Positions 1 to 7,013 of a stretch of 8,457 nt of DNA are shown here, in pieces (positions within the stretch are counted from its first letter, which is position 1; each line of letters opens with the position of its first letter). Source of the DNA: Verrucomicrobiales bacterium (GTDB lineage Bacteria > Verrucomicrobiota > Verrucomicrobiia > Limisphaerales > UBA1100); the NCBI GenBank assembly GCA_002719595.1, contig PBEJ01000005.1, positions 20,073 to 28,529 on the forward strand, written 5' to 3'. The notes under the pieces were generated by a model that was not told where the DNA came from, made no database searches, and saw only the letters and a program-made list of their open reading frames with translations. The translations under genes were made by a program, and so were the position numbers.

Positions 1-1826
1 ACGGATCTTCTAAGATATTTTGGGTCACCTGAGTATAACCCCACATAATGGTTAATGGCGGCAAGAATTAACCGGTGAGCTTGATACGTGTCAGTTTTTT
101 TACCGGATAATGTATCTGTGATGTGATCAAAATAGCCCCTGTAATTAAAAAAGGCACTGTAGTAGTCCCAAGGCATGACATCATCCAGAGAAGAAAGCTC
201 CCATTCTTCGGGCGAGCTATCGGCTGCTTTGATGGCATCTTGTAATGCCGTTTCCACTTGGTTTCGATGGCCAAGGTGAAAAGAATGTCTCAGGTGATTA
301 AAAAATAATGCCAGATTTTTAGGGTTCTTAATTATTCCCTCAGTATACCAATTCTTGGCTAATGGGTATAAGGTCTGTTCAAGTTCATCAATTTTCTCTG
401 CTCCGAAAATATTCGCGTTTTTCCGGAGATCTATTATATCCCGCGACAAGAAGAGATCTATTTCCCTGCCCCCATTAATGTACGGCTTTAGGGGTTCAGA
501 ACCCATTTCATCTTCCCAACGGCTAAGGTTAACTCCAATTTGTTTCAGGGAAATAGGTGCGGTATAGGTTGGGCCTCGGTGGGAAACGAGTCGCTTTTGA
601 TGAAAGTGGTCTATGTGTTTTTGGCGACGTGGCAGAGTTGATAGTACGGTGAGAAATCGTAATAGTTGAGAAGTGGTTTTTTCTCTCTCGAACTCATCGC
701 GCACACGTTGCGCTCCGAGTTTAGCTGCTTTCTCCAGAGTAGGCCACTGATCAAGCATCTTCTGAAGCAATTCCGGGACGTTATCTTTGTCTGGATCGTA
801 GGTCCACATTCCATGATCTTGGTCAAAAAATGTAGGCATCGCACTTTTTTCTTGAGCCAGTACTGCGCAGCCAGCAGCCAGAGCTTCCAGTCCACGCGTA
901 TTGATCCCTCCGAACCTTACATAACTTAAAGCCAGTTTTGATTTAAATAACTCATTAATGTAATCTGATCCTTCTAAAAATCCATTCACATAATGGACAT
1001 CAGGTAGCTTGCTATTGATTACATCACTAATGATTTGGGTTTTGTCTGGATGATAAGGATTATCCAGGGTGCCAGAAATAAAGAGGCTATGAGGGCGATT
1101 AGACCCTTGAGGTAGCTGCAGCTCTTGCATCCCTCCAGGCAGATGAAATAGTTTAGGGAATGTCCAGACCGGGGTGTGGGTGAGAGGCGAGATGCCTTTG
1201 TGTTCCTCACTGCCAACGGTTACTAATGCGTCAAACCCGTTAAGAAAAGGGTGCACATTTTGAATATGCACATCGTAATCCGATATGGCTCCGAATACGG
1301 GGAAGGGAGCATTGGGTAAATCTTTCGGGAGAAACTGCCACTCGAGCATTTGAGCGAAGTAAAAGGCCGGCTTTATGCCCTTTGGTATGGACTCAATGAG
1401 AGAGTCAAAGGGTTTTTCGTGTTGCTCCATGTTCATTCCCACAGTGGCCCCATCTGGGTTGGTGACAAATCGCTGAATACCAACGGGATGTAGGCGAAAT
1501 TTCGGATCTGTGAGTGCGTTGCTTGACCGGGAAAGTTGTCCAACAACATCGATATGTTCGGACTCTATGTGGGCCAGTAACTGACGAGCTTGAGGTGAAT
1601 TTTGGTTGCGGAGTAAGTTAGCCGAAAAATCTTCATTTCCTTGAATCCAATGACTGGCAGCCACCCAGAAATCCCATTCTGGATGCTCTTTTTGCAGGGA
1701 ATCCAGTGAATCGGTCATGTAACCGGCGCCCATTAGATTCATTGCTAAATGGTGAACGGCCTCAGAACTCCCATTTTTACGGGATATCCCGACCAAATCA
1801 CCTTTTGCCAAGGAGTCAAAATTCAT
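1..1826 (-). CDS. CgeB/GT4-like glycosyltransferase with long C-terminal extension (3' end outside window)
   Basis: I read this frame base by base from ATG 1826 to the left edge: 608 codons with no stop, so the gene continues outside the window. It starts MNFDSLAKGDLVGISRKNG. The central part is glycosyltransferase-like: PVFGAISDYDVHIQNV, FDALVTVGSEEH, SLFISGTLDNPYHPDK, then SYVRFGGINTRGLEALAAG (301-319) with the donor-site Glu at 314, and AVLAQ. This order resembles CgeB-type/GT4 enzymes, where an N-terminal lobe without a strong motif precedes the nucleotide-binding lobe. From about residue 390 onward the sequence is helical and rich in charged residues, without a motif that I recognise; it might be a repeat or scaffold domain. 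The first in-frame ATG is used; upstream an in-frame TAA follows within about 40 nt. AAGGG touches the ATG, too close for a normal ribosome binding site. Confidence 0.75.
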   Translation of the reverse strand, partial: MNFDSLAKGDLVGISRKNGSSEAVHHLAMNLMGAGYMTDSLDSLQKEHPEWDFWVAASHWIQGNEDFSANLLRNQNSPQARQLLAHIESEHIDVVGQLSRSSNALTDPKFRLHPVGIQRFVTNPDGATVGMNMEQHEKPFDSLIESIPKGIKPAFYFAQMLEWQFLPKDLPNAPFPVFGAISDYDVHIQNVHPFLNGFDALVTVGSEEHKGISPLTHTPVWTFPKLFHLPGGMQELQLPQGSNRPHSLFISGTLDNPYHPDKTQIISDVINSKLPDVHYVNGFLEGSDYINELFKSKLALSYVRFGGINTRGLEALAAGCAVLAQEKSAMPTFFDQDHGMWTYDPDKDNVPELLQKMLDQWPTLEKAAKLGAQRVRDEFEREKTTSQLLRFLTVLSTLPRRQKHIDHFHQKRLVSHRGPTYTAPISLKQIGVNLSRWEDEMGSEPLKPYINGGREIDLFLSRDIIDLRKNANIFGAEKIDELEQTLYPLAKNWYTEGIIKNPKNLALFFNHLRHSFHLGHRNQVETALQDAIKAADSSPEEWELSSLDDVMPWDYYSAFFNYRGYFDHITDTLSGKKTDTYQAHRLILAAINHYVGLYSGDPKYLRRS

Positions 1827-1945
1827 CCCTTGGTTCAGAGCACAATTAATGCCAAAAACGACTTAAAAATGGTGGTAAAATGAAGAGTAGATCAGGGGTC
1901 GATGCTTTGACCTTTAGCTTCAAGGGGGAACTCGTCAAAAGTTGG
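1827..1945 (-). other. Longest intergenic spacer in the cluster (119 nt)
   Basis: All other gene junctions here are 29 nt or less. Read on the minus strand, this spacer holds a TTGACG hexamer near its upstream end, but no good TATAAT-like partner at the usual distance. It also holds a weak GGTC/GACC inverted repeat (roughly 1876-1903) without a T-run, so neither a promoter nor a terminator can be claimed. It may mark a boundary between translation units, or the space left by a shorter coding end. The last gene could still be transcribed by read-through. Confidence 0.4.
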
Positions 1946-3535
1946 TTAAATTGCTCTTTCGAGCAAGGGGGGATTGGCGCCAATCTGACTGTTTCTAACA
2001 ATTTTTCTGAAATTAACCAAACTAGATAGGTCGGAAGGAGATGGGGGCTGGATTTTTGAGAGAAGATCATTTACACCGTTTTGAACTATGCTGGTCCTAG
2101 TGCCGGGGCCAAACGTTTCCCAGGCATTTCTTGAGATGCGTTGTCTCAATTCCGGATGGGTGAGGCAGGCGTGTAGTGTTTCAATTAAATTTTTGATTTG
2201 AGTTTGGTTAGGCTTTCTAATTTCTGAATAAGTGTCCATCAACCAACCTGATTTTGGATCTCGCAGGTAGATACGTGCATTTTGGCCTTCAACCATAAGT
2301 GCCTGATTATTTATCTTAAGAAAATCTCTGAACTGAGGGGCATCGGAGACAATACATGTGTTTCCACTACTTAAGCCGCGCATGGTGCTATGCGCATGAA
2401 TGCCAGCTGCTGGAAGAAGATAAATATCTGATTGCGCGTGTAGGCTTGTCATTTCCACATCAGATACAGGTTTTTCAATAAGCGTGATGTCCGCGCCGCT
2501 ATTTTTCAGTTCAAAAAAATCTTTTTTAATTTCAGAAGGAAGAGCCGACTTGATGATGGCCTTAAACTTTACGCCTTTGGCATGTAGGTGTTTGAGAGTG
2601 ATCAGAACATCTAACCCACCTCGATGAAAAAAATTATTTGGATCGTGATTATGTGAGCCGCTAAAAAAAATTACAGGTATCTTACTGGGGTTTTTATCTT
2701 CCTCTTTCCGTCGATTATATGCCGCTCGCAAATTTTCACTCTCTTGGTTGGTGTAGTTTATTTCAAAAGGGCAATAAAGAGATTTATCTTTGATAATATT
2801 GCTCTGAAAATAACTTCCGAGTTTTTGTGTGGTATTTTTTAAATGAGAAAACACTGCCAAGCAGTGGGGGGATTCCAGTGTGTATTTTGCCAGGTGAAAG
2901 ATCGGTAGTTCACTTATATTTTCTCCGTTGTATTTGCCATGTTCAAATTCAGGGAGCAGGGTGGTAATTGGATTTTCGATGTGTAATACAAAGGGTTTAT
3001 TATACATCATTGGAATGGTATGCATCAGCGCGATGCTCCTCGGAGGTTGTAACATGTGCCCCAAGGGCCCGCGAGACAGGACAAAGTCGACAATGTGGTT
3101 TCCTTTGACGATGGGGTGGTTTTTGAAGTTTCTGGCCAATTCGGCCGCGAACTCAATCAACGATCTGCGGCCTAGGTCCAAGTTCAATTTCGGGAACAGT
3201 TCCGACGTATCTTCCCCATAGGTTTTAGTATTCCAATTTGCTTTGCGAATAAAAGGAAAGTATTCGCAGATTAAAGGGTGCATGCCATTGCGATTCATGT
3301 ACTCAGGCAGATTATATGGAATGAAAAATTCTTCACTGATTTCCTGCCCGGAATTGTAGGAAACATTTCGCTCAGGGTTTTCTATGGCTCCCGGAAGATC
3401 AGGCAAAGAAGACTTGAGGGTTTCGTGGTAGAGTTTTGTCAGTTTTTTGATGTCCACGTCTAGTTTTTTACCTTCCCGCGGAGGAATAGCGTTGGATAGA
3501 GTGACTGCATCCTCAAAATCAAGATGTTTGATCAT
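1946..3535 (-). CDS. GT-B (GT4-like) glycosyltransferase with atypical donor site
   Basis: The protein has 529 residues, longer than usual for GT4 (350-400). An N-terminal extension of about 150 residues of unknown fold precedes the GT-B part. The C-terminal GT-B lobe begins near residue 286 with PVIFFSGSHNHDPNN and RGGLDVLITLKHL, then KFKAIIKSALPSE, a segment with SDVEMTSLHAQSDIYLLPA, and HAHSTMRGLSSGNTCIVSD (380-398). This last segment matches the EAMAxGxPVIxSD region of GT4 enzymes, but the usual Glu is Arg386. No membrane helix or signal is seen, so a cytoplasmic or membrane-associated enzyme is likely. It lies 29 nt downstream of the radical SAM gene, with no clear Shine-Dalgarno before ATG 3535. 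It probably transfers a sugar in glycan assembly. Donor and acceptor are unknown. The altered Glu could mean a different donor or a changed activity. Confidence 0.72.
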   Translation of the reverse strand: MIKHLDFEDAVTLSNAIPPREGKKLDVDIKKLTKLYHETLKSSLPDLPGAIENPERNVSYNSGQEISEEFFIPYNLPEYMNRNGMHPLICEYFPFIRKANWNTKTYGEDTSELFPKLNLDLGRRSLIEFAAELARNFKNHPIVKGNHIVDFVLSRGPLGHMLQPPRSIALMHTIPMMYNKPFVLHIENPITTLLPEFEHGKYNGENISELPIFHLAKYTLESPHCLAVFSHLKNTTQKLGSYFQSNIIKDKSLYCPFEINYTNQESENLRAAYNRRKEEDKNPSKIPVIFFSGSHNHDPNNFFHRGGLDVLITLKHLHAKGVKFKAIIKSALPSEIKKDFFELKNSGADITLIEKPVSDVEMTSLHAQSDIYLLPAAGIHAHSTMRGLSSGNTCIVSDAPQFRDFLKINNQALMVEGQNARIYLRDPKSGWLMDTYSEIRKPNQTQIKNLIETLHACLTHPELRQRISRNAWETFGPGTRTSIVQNGVNDLLSKIQPPSPSDLSSLVNFRKIVRNSQIGANPPLLERAI

Positions 3536-3564
3536 TGTTGCGGTCGGCTTATTGAATGATTCTA

Positions 3565-5145
3565 TTATACAAGGACCGGCACTTTTTTCTTCTGCCTTGA
3601 AATAGATTGTTCAATTAGTTTTCGTTTAAGCTTAATCTTACTCATGTCTTCCACGTTTTTGCGTTGTTCTTTCCCGAACTTGGATTCGAGTAAATTTAGA
3701 TAGGCGGGATTGGTGAAATATTTCTGCCACGCGTCATCTCGGAACTTAATTACTTCAGCAGCTGATAGATGCTTAGTAGGTAACGGTTCGCTATCATAGG
3801 AAAGGAACGCATATCCAGCATACGAATTAGGTAGTTTCCACCCTTCATGTTGAGCTCGAACATGTAGTGGACTGCCGGGTAATGCTTGGCAGGGGTACAT
3901 GTTGGCAAATTCTGTATTGAGTTCCAGAGCGAGGGCGAGGGTTTCCTCCATGCTTTCATAGGTGTCATCGGGGAACCCAAAAATGTAGTTTGCGCCCACA
4001 TTAATTCCGCTGTCCTGAATTGATTTTACAATCTCACGAATATTAACTTCTTTAAAGGTGCCTTTTGAAACTTCCTTTCGGATAACTTGGTTAGCCGCTT
4101 CAATGCCAATACCTAGCCAGCGTACGCCTGCTTTTTGAAACAGATCCAAATATTGAGGCCTAACTGTGTCGACTCGTGCGTAGGACCAAGTGCGGATAGG
4201 GTAATCGCGTTCGATGAGTCCGTTTAACAAAGGTTCGTAATATCTTTTATCCAAGAAAAACATTTCATCTGAAATACGTATAGTTTCAGTTCCCATTGCG
4301 GCAAGTTTGTCAAATTCCTTGAGCATGAACTCGGGCGACCAATAACGCATGTGTGAAGAGTGGGCGGAGACGGTATCATTTACATCACTGTTACGATTCA
4401 CAATATTGATCATGCAAAAATCGCATTTAAACCGGCAGCCAAGTGAAGTGTATACTGCCGCAAAAGGGGTGCGTTTGTCGTGGTTATATTCGGTATGCCA
4501 AAAGTGAGATCGGTAAAGGTCTAATGGTTTTTTGTCGTAGGGAAGAAGATCCCACGCATAGCCGGGTAGATCGATATCCATGCGTTCCTGTGGTACTACC
4601 TTTTCAGGAGCGTTTAGCATGGGCCTCTCATTAATTTTATGACCGATTCCACGAATATTTTTTATGTCTTCAGCGGTAAGGTTTGAGGTTAAGAGGTTAT
4701 GGAGGGCATAGACGCCTTCATTGTAGAGTACCATATCAACACCTTCGTGATCTTCAAGGACCTGTAGGGGAAGGGCGCTCATGTGGGATCCAACAAAGCA
4801 TGTTTGATATTCTGGATATCTCTCTTTGAGCATGTCGGCTAACTGAGTATTTCCGATCATGTTGGTGGTGCCTGAGTTGGGGTTTTGGCCGTAGACGACA
4901 AAGCATACAAGTCGTGGGTTTGCTTCATTGATACGTTCAACAGCTTGCGCCATGGATAGTTTTTCAGCCGTGCAGTCTAAAATGCCTACGCCAAAGCCCT
5001 TACTACGGCAGCTTTGAGCCAGTAAAAGCGCCCAGGTGGGGGGCTCAATGGCTGAATAAGTTTTGGCCAGTTCCTGGTAAGCTTGGATGGAAGAGTCGGC
5101 ACTCACGAAAAGTACATCCAGCTGTTTTTGAAGGGGCATGATCAT
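3565..5145 (-). CDS. Radical SAM protein with N-terminal B12-binding-like domain
   Basis: The product has 526 residues and no signal peptide or membrane segment. Residues about 8-155 resemble a cobalamin-binding Rossmann domain: VLFVSAD, then EPPTWALLLAQSCRSKGF, ILDC, and CFVGSHMSALP followed by DMVLYNEG. The classical DxHxxG ligand motif is absent, as in many BchE-like B12/radical SAM proteins. The radical SAM core starts with CRFKCDFC (Cys237, Cys241, Cys244, the CX3CX2C cluster site) and continues through ISDEMFFLD, LGIGIEAAN and NYIFGFPDDT. The C-terminal 100 residues are charged and unassigned. The family includes methyltransferases and other Fe-S oxidoreductases. Here it sits 3 nt after the 3-dehydratase gene, so C-methylation or another radical step on a sugar or a linked group is plausible but unproven. 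The start is ATG 5145; ATG 5139 is an alternative. Neither has a clear ribosome binding site. Confidence 0.87.
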   Translation of the reverse strand: MIMPLQKQLDVLFVSADSSIQAYQELAKTYSAIEPPTWALLLAQSCRSKGFGVGILDCTAEKLSMAQAVERINEANPRLVCFVVYGQNPNSGTTNMIGNTQLADMLKERYPEYQTCFVGSHMSALPLQVLEDHEGVDMVLYNEGVYALHNLLTSNLTAEDIKNIRGIGHKINERPMLNAPEKVVPQERMDIDLPGYAWDLLPYDKKPLDLYRSHFWHTEYNHDKRTPFAAVYTSLGCRFKCDFCMINIVNRNSDVNDTVSAHSSHMRYWSPEFMLKEFDKLAAMGTETIRISDEMFFLDKRYYEPLLNGLIERDYPIRTWSYARVDTVRPQYLDLFQKAGVRWLGIGIEAANQVIRKEVSKGTFKEVNIREIVKSIQDSGINVGANYIFGFPDDTYESMEETLALALELNTEFANMYPCQALPGSPLHVRAQHEGWKLPNSYAGYAFLSYDSEPLPTKHLSAAEVIKFRDDAWQKYFTNPAYLNLLESKFGKEQRKNVEDMSKIKLKRKLIEQSISRQKKKVPVLV

Positions 5146-5148
5146 GAC

Positions 5149-6336
5149 TTATAAAGTATTTAAGATTGTACAAAGTTGGTTAATTTTTTCAGGTTTGAGA
5201 TCTGGGTAATTTCCAATATACCAGCCATAGAAATGCACGTGGTTGGTGAAAGGGTAATTTTTATATTCTTCACCAAATCTTTGTCGTGCATAAGGCTGCC
5301 GAAGCTGGTTTCCACCTCCGGCAGTCCCACGGCGAAATTCCACCTTCAATTCACGTAAGGTGCGTTCGACACGTTCGCTCAACACATTATCGGGGCTTCG
5401 TAAAATGAGCGTGAACGCATAATTGCTGCTCCCTTCCACTGCAAAATCTGTCTGGTATTTTGTTGGGTTTAGTTTGCTAAGGAACAGCTTCAGATTACGT
5501 GTGCGGGTGGCGTTGTTGTTGTCCAGTCTTTTGATCTGATTAAGGCCAATTACTGCATTAAGTTCCGTGCCGCGTACATTATAAGCAGGATAAGCAAAGA
5601 TAAAATCAGGGTTTAAATCAGGATGTTTATTAGTGTAATGGTCTTTGGTTGTTTGAGAGGCTGCTTCGCGGACCATTCCATGTGATCGGTAAATACGGAT
5701 AGCCTCATGCAATTCATCATCGTTTGTGCAAACCATGCCCCCTTCAACCGTGCTAAGATGATGTGCATAGTAGAAGGAAAAGTTTGAAGCCCAGCCCATA
5801 CTGCCCACCCGTCGACCCTTATAAGTTGCTCCGTGTGCTTCACAGCAATCCTCGATGAGCGGAATGTTTCGTTTGGCTAATTCGTCCAATAAGTGCTGGT
5901 TCAAGCCGTTGTAACCCAGTACATGTGTGAGAAAAACCGCTCTTGTGTTGTCATTTACTTTGTCCAGTACCTGATTGATATCCATACCCAATGTTCTCGG
6001 GTTAATGTCGACGAATACAGGTTTCAATCCCGCATGAAGTACTGAAGCGATATCACTAACCCATGTGAGTGTGGGGACAATGACTTCTCCTTCTCCCTTA
6101 AGTTGGCGCAAGGCCGCCATGGTCACCAAGTTGGCCGCTGAGCCGGAGTGCACAAATACACTATGTTTTACCCCAAGCCATTTGCTCCATTGATGTTCGA
6201 ATTCACGAACGTTGTTTGACTGGGTCAGAATTGGATCATCCTGCTCAAGGAATTTGATTAGGCAATTGAGATCCTCGCGCGTGATGTTGTTATGCATCAA
6301 CGGCCAGTTCAGTGTTTCACGAGTTAAGGCTTTCAT
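5149..6336 (-). CDS. ColD-like PMP-dependent sugar 3-dehydratase (DegT/DnrJ fold, Lys replaced by His)
   Basis: The product is 395 residues, close to GDP-4-keto-6-deoxymannose 3-dehydratase ColD (about 390). Fold landmarks of the DegT/DnrJ/EryC1 class are present: phosphate-binding HSGSAANL (63-70), cofactor-ring IEDCCEAHGA (161-170), and YNVRGTELNAVIGLNQIKRL (252-271). The key position, where aminotransferases carry the Schiff-base Lys, reads FYYAHHLSTVEGG, so His192 replaces Lys. ColD and the CDP-hexulose 3-dehydrase E1 have the same change and use free PMP to eliminate the sugar 3-OH. ColD itself has a very similar segment around its catalytic His188. The length, and the lack of the extra region and cysteine cluster expected of the iron-sulfur CDP-hexulose enzyme, favour the ColD type. 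I infer that it makes a 3-deoxy-4-keto sugar nucleotide. The nucleotide (GDP, CDP or other) is unknown. The start overlaps the HAD stop by one base. Confidence 0.86.
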   Translation of the reverse strand: MKALTRETLNWPLMHNNITREDLNCLIKFLEQDDPILTQSNNVREFEHQWSKWLGVKHSVFVHSGSAANLVTMAALRQLKGEGEVIVPTLTWVSDIASVLHAGLKPVFVDINPRTLGMDINQVLDKVNDNTRAVFLTHVLGYNGLNQHLLDELAKRNIPLIEDCCEAHGATYKGRRVGSMGWASNFSFYYAHHLSTVEGGMVCTNDDELHEAIRIYRSHGMVREAASQTTKDHYTNKHPDLNPDFIFAYPAYNVRGTELNAVIGLNQIKRLDNNNATRTRNLKLFLSKLNPTKYQTDFAVEGSSNYAFTLILRSPDNVLSERVERTLRELKVEFRRGTAGGGNQLRQPYARQRFGEEYKNYPFTNHVHFYGWYIGNYPDLKPEKINQLCTILNTL

Positions 6337-7013
6337 TATACGGATTCCAGCTTTGGATATAAATCTTTAGTTAGGTGTTCCATGAGTGGTGATAGATTCG
6401 GCAGAGCTAAATGAGCTTGGGGGAGATATCCCAATTGATGCACATCTACTCCGATAAATCCTACACTTGTCAAACGTGCTGCATTTAAGTCAGTCATTGA
6501 GTCGCCGATCATCCAGGCATCCTGTTGAGCGATGGAATATTGGCTCAGTAAGTTCAGTATCCAATCAGACTTAGATCGAGGGGATCCACAAACTGATTCG
6601 AAAAAACGTGTGATCTCCATTTTGTCGCATATAAAATTAATTTCACTGTGGGGGGTTCCTGATATAACAAAGGCTTTTACTGATTTGGGGAGATTCTCCA
6701 ATGTGTCTTGTGCTCCGTGCACTAAAGGTGCTTTGAGGACGCGACCAACAACTTTTTTTGTAAATTCATCGCATAAATTTGCTAGTGTCTTTTGGTCGAG
6801 TGGCCGGTCAAGTAACTCTCTGTGTATATGGATAAACTTTTCTCGCCTGGGTACTCCTCCTTCTCTGATGCAATAGTCCAGAATAGATTGTGTTTGTTTT
6901 GGGGTAAGGTCGTTTAATAACTCTATAAATAGCTCTGCCTTAATTATAGCGGTGTCAGCTAAAACTCCGTCAAAATCAAAAAACCAAGCTTGTTGTTTTG
7001 AGTTTTTAGGCAT
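6336..7013 (-). CDS. HAD-superfamily phosphatase (subfamily I, PGP-like)
   Basis: The product is a 225-residue cytoplasmic HAD hydrolase with all four motifs. Motif I is DFDGVLADT (nucleophile Asp13 and acid/base Asp15), motif II is FVISGTP (Ser118), motif III is Lys148 in RSKSD, and motif IV is GDSMTD (Asp171 and Asp175, Mg2+ binding). A helical cap of about 80 residues lies between motifs I and II, typical of the C1-cap, phosphoglycolate-phosphatase-like branch. The segment REGGVPRREKF in the cap resembles HAD enzymes that I associate with polysaccharide clusters. Its start abuts the E1 beta stop and its stop overlaps the next gene's start by one base (TAATG), so translation is probably coupled. 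The likely role is removing phosphate from a sugar-phosphate intermediate. The substrate cannot be read from the sequence. Confidence 0.88.
   Translation of the reverse strand: MPKNSKQQAWFFDFDGVLADTAIIKAELFIELLNDLTPKQTQSILDYCIREGGVPRREKFIHIHRELLDRPLDQKTLANLCDEFTKKVVGRVLKAPLVHGAQDTLENLPKSVKAFVISGTPHSEINFICDKMEITRFFESVCGSPRSKSDWILNLLSQYSIAQQDAWMIGDSMTDLNAARLTSVGFIGVDVHQLGYLPQAHLALPNLSPLMEHLTKDLYPKLESV

Noticed and set aside
1827..1945. A promoter (TTGACG) or terminator (GGTC/GACC inverted repeat) in the spacer.
   Set aside because: There is no acceptable -10 partner, the stem is only four pairs and no T-run follows.
1846..2070. A 74-codon minus-strand open frame bridging the spacer between the two glycosyltransferase genes.
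   Set aside because: It lies mostly inside the end of the upstream glycosyltransferase gene in another frame, and its protein has no recognisable motif.
5149..6336. Sugar aminotransferase, as the DegT family name would suggest.
   Set aside because: The Schiff-base lysine position is His192, and no lysine lies in the neighbouring motif to replace it.
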